64,000 bases of DNA from Geminocystis sp. M7585_C2015_104 (GCA_015295805.1 DVEF01000065.1:1-64000), one strand, 5' to 3'; positions 28,011 through 37,459 are shown, numbered from the stretch's first letter. Numbers and translations: made by a program. The notes: generated by a model from the letters alone, not told the origin.

Positions 28011-30044
28011 ATGGGGGGGAAAAAAAGGCACTGGGGAAAACTGTTGTCTTTTCCCCTTGGCTTACTCTACGCCATGCCTGCCGCCGCCAACAATCCCCCC
28101 AGAGTAGATGCTACGGTGGAGTGCGACATTTTGGTGGTAGGAGGGGGATTGGCAGGGGTAGCCGCCGCTTATGAGGCTTTGTTAATGGGGAAAACTGTTT
28201 GTATTACTGACATTACCGACTGGGTGGGAGGACAAGTCTCCTCCCAAGGCACTTCTGCTTTAGATGAACGTCCCAGACAAAGACAGGAGTTGCTTTTCCC
28301 CCGTGGCTATCTAGAATTTCGCCAGAGGATAGCGCAATTCTATGGTACACTAAATCCAGGACAGTGTTGGGTCAGTCAGTCCTGTTTTCTACCAAAGGAT
28401 GCCCATACCATCTTATTACAGCAGTTACAAGATGCTGCCAGGAGGGGGAAAGGAAGGTTGAAATGGTTCCCCAACACTGTAGTGAAGGAGCTTACAACAG
28501 AGCAATTAAAATCCCCCAGCAGGAGTGTTCAAATTACTAGTGTTATTGCCATTCAACACTCCCCCCAACCCAACACGCCACCTTTAAATACAGAAACCCT
28601 TTCCCAGATTTTTGAAGACGCCTACACCTATGAGGATTCTGGAAGGCTGAGGAAGAAAATTATCCGTTTTGTGCCTCCTTTAGCCGACAAATGGCGGAAG
28701 AAAATACACTGGGTTGTCATAGAAGCCACTGAAACCGGGGAATTAGTAGCCTTAGCGGATGTGCCCTATAGACTGGGGATTGACGCCCTTAGCGAATTTG
28801 AGCCCTCTTCTTCCAGTAAAACCTCCTATCCCTATTGTACTCAGGGCTTCACTTACACTTTCGCCATGGAGATGACAGAGACTCCACAACCGCAATCTGA
28901 GCCCCCCTTTTACAAGCAATACGAGCCCTATTATAGTTATGAATTACCCAGACTGGCCAATTTTAACCTAGTCTTCACCTATCGTCGCATCTGGAAGGCA
29001 TTTGACAGCGACACGGAGGGTTTTGAAGGCATTTTTTGGACTAAACCCACCCCTGGTGACATCTCTATGCAAAATTGGACTTGGGGTAACGACTATCGTC
29101 CAGGCACCCCTCAAGATAATCTTATTTATACTAGGGAACAACTACAACAATTAGGACAATTAAAACCCGGGGGTTGGTTAGGCGGACTACGAGTTGAAAC
29201 CTTGCGTAAAGCAGAGGAACATGCCCTAGGTTTCTACTATTGGCTGGTGGCAGGCACCACTGATTCCCAATTAGGAGAGGGGGTAAAAAAACCCGCCCCC
29301 AATCACCGACTCCTCAAGGGCTTTGATTCCCCTATGGGTACCGCCCATGGTTTATCCAAGTATCCTTATATTAGAGAGTCTAGGAGGATTATTGGTCGTC
29401 CCAATTATGCCTATCCAGACGGTTTTGTCATCAACGAGATTGACATCTCCCGCCGCAATTACGCCTCTGATTACTATCGTAGTATCTTGAGTCCTGAACA
29501 ATATCGTCGTTTAAGGGCACTAATTGCTGGTTTGGAGGGCCTTTCGGTGTTAGCGGGGCATATACCCCCAGATAGGGCTCCAAAGCGCCGTCGCTCTACT
29601 ATTTACCCCGATTCTGTTGGGATTGCTCATTATGCCATAGATTTTCATCCCTGCATGGCAGAAACCCCCCCGGAAAAGCCAGGCAACCGGGAAAGGGAAG
29701 GGGAAAGAAGGGGTGAGGGCATGGCTTATCCCTTCCAAATCCCCCTTTCTGCCATGATTCCCCAGAAAATCGACAACATGATTGTAGCTGGCAAATCCAT
29801 TGCCGTCAGTCACATAGCCGCTGCCGCCTATCGCACCCAATCCTTTGAATGGGCTTCTGGCGCCGCCGCCGGCACCACTGCCTCTTTGGCCCTTAATTTC
29901 GACATTTTCCCCTACCAGTTTCTTGAAGGTTTTGCCTTTGCCAACAAATACCTACGGCAATTACAAACCCTTCTTGAAAACAACGGCAACCCTATCCGCT
30001 TCCCCAACACCTCCATCTTCAACCCCCAAGACGACTGGCTTTAA
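28011..30044 (+). CDS. Exported FAD-dependent oxidoreductase
   Basis: I choose the ATG at 28011 (677 residues), one base after the DUF2839 stop, over an upstream ATG inside that gene. The N-terminus is a signal peptide (basic MGGKKRHWGK, hydrophobic core, AAANNPP near residue 27). The FAD-binding motif CDILVVGGGLAGVAAAYEA follows at once. The C-terminal IDNMIVAGKSIAVSHIAAAAYR supports the FAD-dependent oxidoreductase family of PF12831 type. Substrate is unknown. A signal peptide on a flavoprotein implies Tat-independent or unusual export, or a membrane anchor; there is no twin-arginine. Confidence 0.88.
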   Translation: MGGKKRHWGKLLSFPLGLLYAMPAAANNPPRVDATVECDILVVGGGLAGVAAAYEALLMGKTVCITDITDWVGGQVSSQGTSALDERPRQRQELLFPRGYLEFRQRIAQFYGTLNPGQCWVSQSCFLPKDAHTILLQQLQDAARRGKGRLKWFPNTVVKELTTEQLKSPSRSVQITSVIAIQHSPQPNTPPLNTETLSQIFEDAYTYEDSGRLRKKIIRFVPPLADKWRKKIHWVVIEATETGELVALADVPYRLGIDALSEFEPSSSSKTSYPYCTQGFTYTFAMEMTETPQPQSEPPFYKQYEPYYSYELPRLANFNLVFTYRRIWKAFDSDTEGFEGIFWTKPTPGDISMQNWTWGNDYRPGTPQDNLIYTREQLQQLGQLKPGGWLGGLRVETLRKAEEHALGFYYWLVAGTTDSQLGEGVKKPAPNHRLLKGFDSPMGTAHGLSKYPYIRESRRIIGRPNYAYPDGFVINEIDISRRNYASDYYRSILSPEQYRRLRALIAGLEGLSVLAGHIPPDRAPKRRRSTIYPDSVGIAHYAIDFHPCMAETPPEKPGNREREGERRGEGMAYPFQIPLSAMIPQKIDNMIVAGKSIAVSHIAAAAYRTQSFEWASGAAAGTTASLALNFDIFPYQFLEGFAFANKYLRQLQTLLENNGNPIRFPNTSIFNPQDDWL

Positions 30045-30212
30045 TCCCTATACTCCCCAACCACCCTCTCTTGACATTTCCCCCCTTGCCAACATCCGCC
30101 GACGCACCCCAATGGATAGAATTGCTACTTTTTGCATCTAAACCCCTATTTTGTCCCCCGATTTAATGATGACAAATATCAATAAAAAAAGCCAAGGTAA
30201 ATTCAGTCAGAC

Positions 30213-30242
30213 AGATACACCAACGCGTAACGGTATCTTTTT
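30213..30242 (+). terminator. Intrinsic terminator of the pepA-DUF2839-oxidoreductase operon
   Basis: A six-base stem AGATAC/GTATCT (30213-30218 and 30233-30238) closes a 14-base loop containing the palindrome ACGCGT, and runs straight into five T. It lies 170 bp downstream of the oxidoreductase stop on the same strand. Confidence 0.6.
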
Positions 30243-30305
30243 ATTGAAATTTTTTATCATAAATTTTCCGTGTCCCCCGGGCTTGTTGAAAACAGACTGA
30301 GTTTA

Positions 30306-30328
30306 GGATAATGATTATTATTCGTATG
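30306..30328. promoter_or_regulatory. Fur-box-like dyad 1
   Basis: The sequence around GGATAATGATTATTATTC resembles the 19-bp Fur consensus built from GATAAT half-sites. It shares 21 of 23 positions with the dyad at 30433, including the trailing ATTCG-ATG. No protein gene starts near it. Confidence 0.55.
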
Positions 30329-30432
30329 TAATCCTCCCTGTATAACCTCACGGCCAATAAAGTAAGGGTTTATGATTGTAAACTGTAACCCAATCCCCAT
30401 CTACAACCCCATTTCCCCCCTCGCCGTATTCA

Positions 30433-30455
30433 GGATAATGATTATCATTCGGATG
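30433..30455. promoter_or_regulatory. Fur-box-like dyad 2 (near-perfect)
   Basis: GGATAATGATTATCATTC contains the exact 6-1-6 palindrome GATAAT-G-ATTATC overlapping AATGAT-T-ATCATT, the arrangement expected for two overlapping Fur dimers. It is 127 bp from dyad 1 and has no adjacent protein gene. Confidence 0.65.
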
Positions 30456-31275
30456 CGGTTGGTTACTCTCTTTACCACTTAGATACAACCCTTGACAACA
30501 GACAAAGGATTCTCCTTATCCTGCAGAAATTATATCACCCCTCACGAAGGCGGGGGATTACTTGTAGCCAAAGTCGTTGCCTTCCCCTTACCCACCCGAT
30601 GGGTGATAATTATTGTTTTCTTCTTCCCGGATAATCCCTTTCCTGCCGGCTATTCTTCCTTCCATGGTAGTAAACTAGTAATCTCGACACCAAAAGATAA
30701 TTGTTTGTCAATAGCAGGAGGGGTTTTTATTGCCATCCAACTGGTTACCACCCCCGGGGGAGATTATTCTCCCTTCCCTCTAGACTAGTTACTTACTCTC
30801 GCCTCCCTTTCCCAAGATAACTATTATCTGTTAATCTTTCCTTCCCCCCCTTCCCCTCTCTCTCTAATCCACTTTCTTTCTTCACCTTTAATCCCTTCCA
30901 TTCTTCTTTCTGCCTGCAATACCACTTCAGCTTGTTGATATTTTTTTATGCGGTTTTCCCCACATCCCCGACAGATTCTCTATCTACTTTCGAAGACAAA
31001 AACTATGACATTCCTCCCAACCTTTACAGTCAACCAGACAATTCCATTTTTTTTTTCTCCTATGTCCGTCTACCGGGCTTTTTATATGGGAAGACTTCCG
31101 TTATTATATCCAAGGCCACTTCCTTTTTTCTGCCTTTCCCCCACATTGTACTTTGTGTTTTTATTTTAGCAAGGGCTTAAGTTCCATCAAACTATTGCAA
31201 CTACCTCCTTGTTATGTGATTTATTCTTCTTCTTCTTCTTCTTTCTTTTCCTCTTCTCCGGATAACCCATAGGAA

Positions 31276-31293
31276 GGATTATCATTGTTATCC
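31276..31293. promoter_or_regulatory. Fur-box-like dyad 3 (weak)
   Basis: GGATTATCATTGTTATCC is an imperfect 18-bp dyad with GGAT/ATCC ends and an ATCATT half-site. Its divergence from consensus makes binding uncertain. Confidence 0.35.
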
Positions 31294-31362
31294 CCACCAA
31301 TTACTTCTCTTTTCCAAAAGCAAGATAAAAATTCTCATTCCCCTCTCCCTCCAATCACAGAA

Positions 31363-31382
31363 GAATGATTATAATTGGTATG
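31363..31382. promoter_or_regulatory. Fur-box-like dyad 4 / third copy of the 28-bp element
   Basis: GAATGATTATAATTGGTATG followed by CAATC aligns with dyad 1 (AATGATTATTATTCGTATG then TAATC), suggesting a duplicated, partly decayed element rather than chance. Confidence 0.4.
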
Positions 31383-31645
31383 CAATCAGTTTCCCCATTG
31401 CCAAATAACCCCTGAAAGCCGAAGACTATGTCAGAGTTGGTTACTAGTTGGTTACTAGTAGACAGACCATGGTGGTGGTTGGTAGAGTTAATCCCAGAAT
31501 AATGGTTGTCAACCGTTTCCCAGTCACCCCCTGCTAGGGATTGATAGTCTTGTAGAGACTGGCTACAGTGATTATTGTCCCCTTGCTATCAGCCACCCCT
31601 TTTAGTCTTCTTCTTCTCGTCTTCCCCCTCCCTTCCCCTCAACCC

Positions 31646-32047
31646 CTACCCCCTACTAGACAACATGGCCTTGATGGTAGCTACGAATTGTTCATGGTCA
31701 ACTACAGGCTTGGATATGTAACCATCAGCACCACTTTCCGCCAAAAACGCCTCTTTATCCCCCCGCATAGCATGGGCAGTAACCAGGATAACAGGAATAG
31801 ACCTAGTTTTCTCGTCCGATTTGAGCATTTGAGTTATTTGTATGCCGTCTACTGGTTTGCCCTGATAATAACTATTGGATAGGGATACGTCCATTAGAAT
31901 AATATCAGGAACACCCGCCCTTGCTAAACTCAAAATCTCCTCCACATCCTCACTTCCCTTTACTTCAAATCCCCCTCTTTTAGTCAAAATTTTTGCAAAC
32001 ACCTTCATGTTGACGGGGTCATCCTCTACAATTAACACTGTAGTCAT
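31646..32047 (-). CDS. Single-domain response regulator (CheY/DivK-like receiver)
   Basis: A 133-residue stand-alone receiver domain with no output domain. The acidic pocket is VEDDP, the phosphoacceptor Asp is in DIILMDVSL, the conserved Thr is in VILVTAHAM, and the Lys is in GYISKPV. It resembles DivK-like receivers and the PatA/TaxP-type partners of cyanobacterial hybrid kinases. It overlaps the upstream CRY-DASH gene by 4 bp (ATGA), indicating translational coupling. The pairing suggests the receiver may act in blue-light or UV signalling, though this is only inferred from position. Confidence 0.94.
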   Translation of the reverse strand: MTTVLIVEDDPVNMKVFAKILTKRGGFEVKGSEDVEEILSLARAGVPDIILMDVSLSNSYYQGKPVDGIQITQMLKSDEKTRSIPVILVTAHAMRGDKEAFLAESGADGYISKPVVDHEQFVATIKAMLSSRG

Positions 32048-33501
32048 TTTTTGGCCTGTCGGTATATTCTTTCATTACGTTTAATGGATTCAAAAAAGTC
32101 TACAACGGGACGAGGATAATCCAATCCTAATTTTACCCCATATCGTTTCTGTTCTTCAGCAGACAATTTCCAGGGCTCATGTATTTTTTCCCCCTTAATG
32201 GCGGCAATTTCTGGTAGCCAATGTCTTAAATAATCCCCATTATAGTCATAGTCTTTTGATTGCTTCGGTATGTTAAAATAACGGAAGCCCCTGGCATCAT
32301 TGCCCACACCGGCAGTATAATTCCAATTTCCCCAGTTACTACACACATCATAGTCTATCAAAAGGGACTCAAACCATTCCGCACCCATTTGCCAATTAAT
32401 CCCTAAATTCTTCGTCAGGAAACTGGCTACATTCTGTCTCCCTCTATTAGACATAAATCCTGTCTCCTTCAACTCCCTCATATTAGCATCTACTAGCGGG
32501 TAACCTGTTTGTCCCTCGCACCATGCTACAAATTTTTCCCAGTCTTCTTCCCACGGTAGGGAGAGATTTTGAATTCCAGAAAGGTAAAAAATGCGATTGC
32601 CATACTTAACAGCGGTAAAACGGAAGAAATCCCGCCAAAGCAATTCAAATACTAGCCAATAGGTGGAGTCATTTTTAACTCTTTCCTCCTCATACTTTTT
32701 CACCTGCCAATAAACATAACGTGGGGAAAGACATCCTAATGCCAACCAGGGGGAAAACTTAGAAGAATAATCCGCCCCCAGCATTCTATTACGAGTTTGT
32801 TTATAATCCTTAAGGCAGTCTTTTTCCCAAAAATAGTGTTTTAGTCTTTTTAACCCCTCCGTCTCTCCACCCCTGAAATTCAATACTGCCTTTGGTGAGG
32901 GGGTGAATTCTTCTAATCCTAATTCTGTTAAAGTTGGTATTTCCCCTATTTCCATCTCTGGTGTCGGTGGGAGTCTTTCGGGGGAGGGATAACAGGGTTT
33001 AACCTCACTCTTTTTCTCCACCTCCTTTCTAAAATTGGTAAACAAATCAGGAATTTCGCCCACCGGAAATGGCAAATCTTCTGGATGGTATAAGGTAGCC
33101 TGCCAGTAGCTTTCTACTTCCACATTCATCTTTTTTAGTCTCTTGGTAAGCTTTGTTTCTACTGATTTTTCCTCTGCCGTTGCTTCTTCTGAATAATAAA
33201 CTATTGCCACTTGATTTCGGTAGACTATTTCCGGTATAATTTCCTCCGGAATTCCTCTTCTGATAATCAAATTGCTTCCCAACTTTTGGAGGGAATTTCT
33301 CAAATCCGCTAGACTTTCCAACAGAAACCTTGCCCTAAATTTCCCCGTCTTCGGGAAGCCAAAAGAGGTGGTTTTGAATTGTCTTTCGTCTAAACAATAA
33401 AATGGTATAATCCTGTCAGGGTTTCCAGCTAAGGCTTTGTGGATTAGAATTTGGTCATGAATTCTTAGGTCATTACGAAACCAAATTAGTACAGTCTTCA
33501 T
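32044..33501 (-). CDS. Cryptochrome DASH / photolyase-family flavoprotein
   Basis: A 485-residue protein beginning TVLIWFRNDLRIHDQ with the N-terminal antenna domain and the C-terminal FAD domain. The segment LLWRDFFRF, NRGRQNVASFLTKNLGINW and DYDVCSNWGNWNYTAGVGND are characteristic of the CRY-DASH branch, which repairs pyrimidine dimers in single-stranded or looped DNA and may also signal. It is close in length to the Synechocystis CRY-DASH. It is followed by a receiver-domain gene with a 4-bp overlap. No other repair gene is adjacent. Confidence 0.94.
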   Translation of the reverse strand: MKTVLIWFRNDLRIHDQILIHKALAGNPDRIIPFYCLDERQFKTTSFGFPKTGKFRARFLLESLADLRNSLQKLGSNLIIRRGIPEEIIPEIVYRNQVAIVYYSEEATAEEKSVETKLTKRLKKMNVEVESYWQATLYHPEDLPFPVGEIPDLFTNFRKEVEKKSEVKPCYPSPERLPPTPEMEIGEIPTLTELGLEEFTPSPKAVLNFRGGETEGLKRLKHYFWEKDCLKDYKQTRNRMLGADYSSKFSPWLALGCLSPRYVYWQVKKYEEERVKNDSTYWLVFELLWRDFFRFTAVKYGNRIFYLSGIQNLSLPWEEDWEKFVAWCEGQTGYPLVDANMRELKETGFMSNRGRQNVASFLTKNLGINWQMGAEWFESLLIDYDVCSNWGNWNYTAGVGNDARGFRYFNIPKQSKDYDYNGDYLRHWLPEIAAIKGEKIHEPWKLSAEEQKRYGVKLGLDYPRPVVDFFESIKRNERIYRQAKK

Positions 33502-33666
33502 CTGCTATAATAACCCCGCCGCTGACAATAGGTAATGACAATAATTAATTTTCCCATTAGCCCGCCCTAATGGCAACAAAAGTCACCCTCCCGGTAGTAA
33601 AATAAATCCTGGGCTGAAGATGTTATAAGAGAATGTCAGGACCATTTTGGGATAAATAGGGTAAAA

Positions 33667-34533
33667 ATGGAAAAATTTACACATAAACCTGTTTTGGTTC
33701 AGGAAATCATAGAATACTTAAAAATAAAAGACAAGGGCCACTATTTAGATGCGACAGTTGGAGCAGGTGGGCATGCAGAATTGATTTTAAGCCAGGGAAA
33801 TAACATTAGAATAACCGCCATTGACCAGGACGAGTCGGCTATAGTTTTTGCCAAGGAAAGACTAAAATACTATGGGGAGAGGGTGACTTTTTTTCTAGGA
33901 AACTTCGCCGATTTTTCCCCAGAAGGTGACAGAATATTTGACGGTATTATAGCAGATTTGGGGGTCAGTTCCCCCCAACTGGATAACCCTAAAAGAGGAT
34001 TCAGTTTCCGCCTGGAGGGAGACCTAGACATGCGGATGAATCAAAGTCAACCTCTCACGGCAAAAGATATTGTTAACAGTTGGGGGGAAAAAGACTTGGC
34101 AGATTTGTTTTTTACCTACGGCGAGGAAAGATACTCTCGTCAGATTGCCCGTATGATAGTACAAAAAAGACCATTCTATACCACAACTCAATTAGCAGAA
34201 GCCATTGCCTCCTGTGTACCTTCAGAATACCGACATGGTAGAATACACCCAGCTACTCGCACTTTCCAAGCCCTTAGAATCAAAGTTAATGAAGAGTTGA
34301 GTAGTCTGGAGAAATTTTTACAAAAGGCACCATCTTGGTTGAAACAAGGGGGAAGAATAGCCGTCATCAGTTTCCATAGCTTGGAAGATAGAATTGTCAA
34401 AAACCAATTTCGCCATCATCCCCTCTTAAAAATTGTCACCAAGAAGCCCATTGTACCCAGTATAGCAGAAAAAAATAATAATCCTCGCTCCCGTTCCGCC
34501 AAACTCAGAGTCGCAGAAAGAATATCCCCCTGA
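33667..34533 (+). CDS. rsmH: 16S rRNA (cytosine1402-N4)-methyltransferase
   Basis: A 288-residue SAM-dependent methyltransferase. The opening [13 protein letters not shown], motif [14 protein letters not shown], and [23 protein letters not shown] are diagnostic of RsmH/MraW; the C-terminus has [14 protein letters not shown]. It methylates C1402 in the decoding centre of 16S rRNA. In many bacteria it heads the division-and-cell-wall cluster; here, as is common in cyanobacteria, it stands alone. Confidence 0.97.
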   Translation: MEKFTHKPVLVQEIIEYLKIKDKGHYLDATVGAGGHAELILSQGNNIRITAIDQDESAIVFAKERLKYYGERVTFFLGNFADFSPEGDRIFDGIIADLGVSSPQLDNPKRGFSFRLEGDLDMRMNQSQPLTAKDIVNSWGEKDLADLFFTYGEERYSRQIARMIVQKRPFYTTTQLAEAIASCVPSEYRHGRIHPATRTFQALRIKVNEELSSLEKFLQKAPSWLKQGGRIAVISFHSLEDRIVKNQFRHHPLLKIVTKKPIVPSIAEKNNNPRSRSAKLRVAERISP

Positions 34534-35102
34534 CATCTTTTCTCCCCCTTCAGGCAAAAATGATAATAGAAGAGGGTATTATTATCTCCCCATTTCACAG
34601 GCTATTATCCTTTTTGGTATTTGTTCATGGTATTCATTTACACTCTTTTAACTCCCTCTATTTACCCCGGTATCAGCCACAAACACAGAAAACAAATCCC
34701 CATCTGGAATCTGTCCAAATTTATACCATAGTTACCATACACACTTATAACGAAACAAGAAAATTAGAATTTCAATGCCCCCTTAGGCAGGGAAAATAAT
34801 ATGACTAGGATTGTTTTCGAGGTTAAGTCTACCCTTAAGTGCCCCGTGGCAACGGGAATAAATATACTCCTATAGGCTGCTAGAATACAACAGAAAAAAC
34901 AAAAGAATCCAAAGAAAACCCGGATTAAATTAATGGCTCTTTGGCCCTATAAAGTAGGGAGTAGGTCACAACAATTTTCTCCCTCTGACAGGATTTAAAC
35001 CTATAGCCGACAAGAAAAAAAAGACAGATAATTGTGATGTAAAAAAGAGCAACAAGTTGAGATAAAATCAGAGGGAGAACATTCTGAAATAAAAGCGTTA
35101 GG
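34534..35102. other. 569-bp intergenic region
   Basis: No gene is recognised. Two adjacent small hairpins occur on the plus strand: TTAAG-TCTACC-CTTAA near 34823-34838 and CCCGT-GGCA-ACGGG at 34843-34856. A TAAAAT box near 35063 could be the -10 of the downstream nucleotidyltransferase gene. The open frame at 34560-34799 lacks protein-like composition. Confidence 0.5.
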
Positions 35103-36176
35103 ATGAAAGCACTAGTTTTATCCGGTGGCAAAGGCACTCGTTTGCGCCCCATCACCTACACAGGTGCTAAACAATTGGTGCCAGTGGCAAATAAGCCCAT
35201 CCTGTGGTATGGCATTGAGGCAATAGTTAAGGCAGGGATTACAGATATTGGCATAATTATAAGTCCGGAAACAGGGGCCCAGGTAAAGGAAAAAACAGGG
35301 GATGGTAGTCGTTTCGGTGCTAAAATAACCTATATACTTCAGGAAAGCCCAGACGGTTTGGCACATGCTGTCAAAGTAGCCCGTCCCTTTTTAGCAGATT
35401 CCCCCTTTATAATGTATCTGGGGGATAACCTCATCGCCGACGACTTACAAGAGTATCTGGATGAATTCAAAAGTAAAAACCTAGACGCCCTAATCCTACT
35501 AAGAAAAGTCTCAAATCCAACGGCTTTTGGTGTTGCCAAACTGGATGAAAATGGACGGGTATTGGAGTTAGTAGAAAAACCGAAAACCCCCCCCTCAAAC
35601 TTAGCATTGGTTGGTATCTATTTTTTCTCTCCAGCTATCCATGAAGTTATCGAAACACTTAGGCCGTCCCCCAGGGGCGAGTTGGAAATTACTGATGCCA
35701 TTCAAGCCCTTATTGAAAGAGGTAAACACGTAGAGGCAAGACAGTTAAAAAATTGGTGGTTGGATACGGGGAAAAAAGACGATCTACTGGAGGCAAATAG
35801 GATTATTTTAGACACCACCCTGCCGCCGGGCGAAAAACCGGCTTTGGCAGAAAATAGTCAAATTATTGGCAGGGTAAAAGTAGGCCAGAACACCAGTATA
35901 GTCAATTCTACCATTAGAGGGCCTGTCATTATAGGAGACAATTGTCGTATTGAAAACTGCTTCATAGGCCCCTATTCTAGCATTGCCGATGGCGTCATCC
36001 TCACCGAAGTAGATATAGAACACAGTGTAGTACTGGAAAAGGCAGAGGTGAGGGGTATTCAGCAAAGAATTGTAGACAGTGTCATTGGACAGAGGGCAAA
36101 AATCTACTTTCAGCCTAAACGTCCCAAAGCCCTCAGTTTCATGGTGGGTGACGACTCTATAATAGAATTGGCCTGA
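35103..36176 (+). CDS. Glucose-1-phosphate thymidylyltransferase, long form
   Basis: A 357-residue sugar nucleotidyltransferase. The N-terminal pyrophosphorylase motif is LSGGKGTRLRPITYTGAKQLVPVANKP; YLGDN and EKPKTPPSNLALVGIYFF follow. The C-terminal third carries left-handed beta-helix hexapeptide repeats (IIGRVKVGQNTSIVNSTIRG), as in the long RmlA group (RfbA-like), which makes dTDP-glucose from dTTP and glucose-1-phosphate for deoxysugar synthesis. No other rml gene is adjacent. UTP or other sugars are possible alternatives. Confidence 0.92.
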   Translation: MKALVLSGGKGTRLRPITYTGAKQLVPVANKPILWYGIEAIVKAGITDIGIIISPETGAQVKEKTGDGSRFGAKITYILQESPDGLAHAVKVARPFLADSPFIMYLGDNLIADDLQEYLDEFKSKNLDALILLRKVSNPTAFGVAKLDENGRVLELVEKPKTPPSNLALVGIYFFSPAIHEVIETLRPSPRGELEITDAIQALIERGKHVEARQLKNWWLDTGKKDDLLEANRIILDTTLPPGEKPALAENSQIIGRVKVGQNTSIVNSTIRGPVIIGDNCRIENCFIGPYSSIADGVILTEVDIEHSVVLEKAEVRGIQQRIVDSVIGQRAKIYFQPKRPKALSFMVGDDSIIELA

Positions 36177-36263
36177 CTATTACCTATCTAATCCCCTTGT
36201 CAAAATACTCCATTGTACTCTATAATAGGAGAACGTGTTGTAAGGTGGCGTCCAGGCTTGGAT

Positions 36264-36337
36264 GGGTGCGTAGCTCAGATGGATAGAGCAACCGCCTTCT
36301 AAGTGGTTGGTCACAGGTTCGAGTCCTGTCGCACCCG
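36264..36337 (+). tRNA. tRNA-Arg (anticodon UCU)
   Basis: The 74-nt sequence folds as a cloverleaf: acceptor GGGTGCG/CGCACCC, D-loop AGCTCAGATGGATAGAG, anticodon loop CTTCTAA with anticodon TCT, and T-arm with GGTTCGAGTCC. The discriminator base is G. CCA is not encoded. No duplicated 3' end is seen nearby, so there is no sign of an integrated element. Confidence 0.96.
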
Positions 36338-36366
36338 TGTGTTGCATCAAGGGCCGCTAGGGGTCT

Positions 36367-36396
36367 AGCAGGTTGAATTCAAGCAGGTTAAATTCA
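36367..36396. repeat. 15-bp tandem direct repeat after tRNA-Arg
   Basis: Two adjacent copies of AGCAGGTTGAATTCA (second copy with A for G at position 9) lie 30 bp downstream of the tRNA. They are followed by a hairpin element. They do not resemble the tRNA 3' end. Confidence 0.7.
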
Positions 36397-36410
36397 CTAG
36401 ACAAGGTTTT

Positions 36411-36463
36411 GGTGTCGCTAGTTTTGTATTCCCCCTCGTAGTTGTAGCAGAAAAACTAGCACC
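36411..36463. other. Large hairpin in the tRNA-Arg downstream region
   Basis: CTAGTTTT (36418-36425) pairs with AAAACTAG (36452-36459), extended across a 3-nt bulge by GGTG/CACC at the ends. There is no U-tract directly after it, so it may be an RNA-processing or transcription-end structure. The rest of 36338-36786 shows no gene I can support. Confidence 0.5.
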
Positions 36464-36786
36464 AGGTCAAACTGAAAACAGGCTTAAAGCAGACAAGTCA
36501 AGGCAGAGTCTATTTTCCCCCCAGAATAAACCTGACCTTTAACCCCTCCCACAATCCCAGAAAAATTTGACTGAGGAGGACAAAATTGAGAAAAATTACC
36601 AAGAGATGGACAATGCTGACCAGACCATATGTTTATATATACCAAACAAGGATAATCCGGCTCAATCTCAAAGCCTACAGATGCACAAACTAGGCAGCGG
36701 ATAGGCGGCAATCAGCAATTGTTTCTAGCAACAGGAAGGCTCAAAAAACAAATTTACTTTCTGTAAGTTTAAAATGCCTATGGGGC

Positions 36787-37365
36787 TTAAAACTGAAAAT
36801 ACCTGAGTAGATGGTAGGCTAATTGGGGGTCAAGATCAAGTCTATTCTTTAAATCCCCCATGTGGCGGTATTCACCACCAGTTTCCCTCTCCCTTATGAT
36901 TTTTGTGGCTATTTCTGGCGGAAGGTTGGGGATTTGTTGTAGTTGGTTTAGGGTGGCATAATTGGGATTGATTCTTTCATTCTCGTAACAGCTATCTGGG
37001 AGGTAATAGCTGAAATACAATACCGGCCGCCATGGCTGGATTTGAAACACTGACACCCCCAAGGCTGCGGCTAAGTCTTCTATACACAACAAGGGGATAC
37101 CAGAATTTACAATCTCCACCAATTTTTTGGCTTGAATGATAGAAATGCCCGGCAATCTTAACCATTCGTCTACTGTGGCCCTATTTACGTCAATTTTCAC
37201 CCCTAATTCCCCTGCTATTTCTATCTCCCTCTCTGACTGGAAACGATAGTAAGGATTTTTTTTTAGTTTGGCTGCCAGTCGTTTTTTTTCCAGCAGCCAC
37301 TGCCAGTCATCTGACAACCACCCCATATATTGCAAATTATTAAAAATTTGGATTCTTGTTACCAT
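36787..37365 (-). CDS. ComEA-like helix-hairpin-helix protein
   Basis: A 192-residue protein with two helix-hairpin-helix units of the ComEA/T2SK type: DVNRATVDEWLRLPGISIIQAKKLVE (about 59-84) and NPNYATLNQLQQIPNLPPEIATKIIRERE. There is no signal peptide or membrane anchor, so it is probably a cytoplasmic DNA-binding protein rather than the periplasmic competence receptor. The N-terminal part (WLSDDWQWLLEKKRLAAKLKKNPYYRF) is not recognised. Function in cyanobacteria is unknown. It is divergent from psaM. Confidence 0.82.
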   Translation of the reverse strand: MVTRIQIFNNLQYMGWLSDDWQWLLEKKRLAAKLKKNPYYRFQSEREIEIAGELGVKIDVNRATVDEWLRLPGISIIQAKKLVEIVNSGIPLLCIEDLAAALGVSVFQIQPWRPVLYFSYYLPDSCYENERINPNYATLNQLQQIPNLPPEIATKIIRERETGGEYRHMGDLKNRLDLDPQLAYHLLRYFQF

Positions 37366-37459
37366 CTTAGGGCAAACTAGTCATTGAGTGCCAGGAGGGT
37401 TAATCCTCGGCTTGTTTTTCCCACTGCCAGAAAATACCATTGTCAGAGGAGTTTTTACC

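Larger units (their letters stand above)
30045..31645. other. 1.6-kb pyrimidine-rich non-coding block with Fur-like dyads
   Basis: No convincing gene is seen. The plus strand is strongly C/T-biased, with pure pyrimidine runs at 30835-30865 and 31224-31259 (the latter includes a TTC microsatellite). ATTATC/GATAAT half-sites recur throughout. Open frames at 30492-30788 and 30932-31180 have no database-like motifs and non-protein-like composition. A terminator for the preceding gene lies at its left end, and four Fur-box-like dyads are listed separately. Small RNA genes are the likeliest hidden content. Confidence 0.6.

Noticed and set aside
30492-31180. Open frames in the pyrimidine-rich block
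   Set aside because: Frames stay open because C/T-rich DNA lacks stop codons; translations are Phe/Pro/Ser-rich and unlike proteins.
34560-34799. Plus-strand 79-codon frame after rsmH
   Set aside because: Composition and lack of ribosome-binding site argue against a gene.
36264-36463. tRNA-Arg as attachment site of an integrated element
   Set aside because: No duplicated tRNA 3' end, integrase or phage-like gene nearby.
36484-36711. Minus-strand 75-codon frame with several cysteines (CLVCAS)
   Set aside because: No family resemblance and no ribosome-binding site; it lies in a repeat/hairpin-containing gap. More likely chance.
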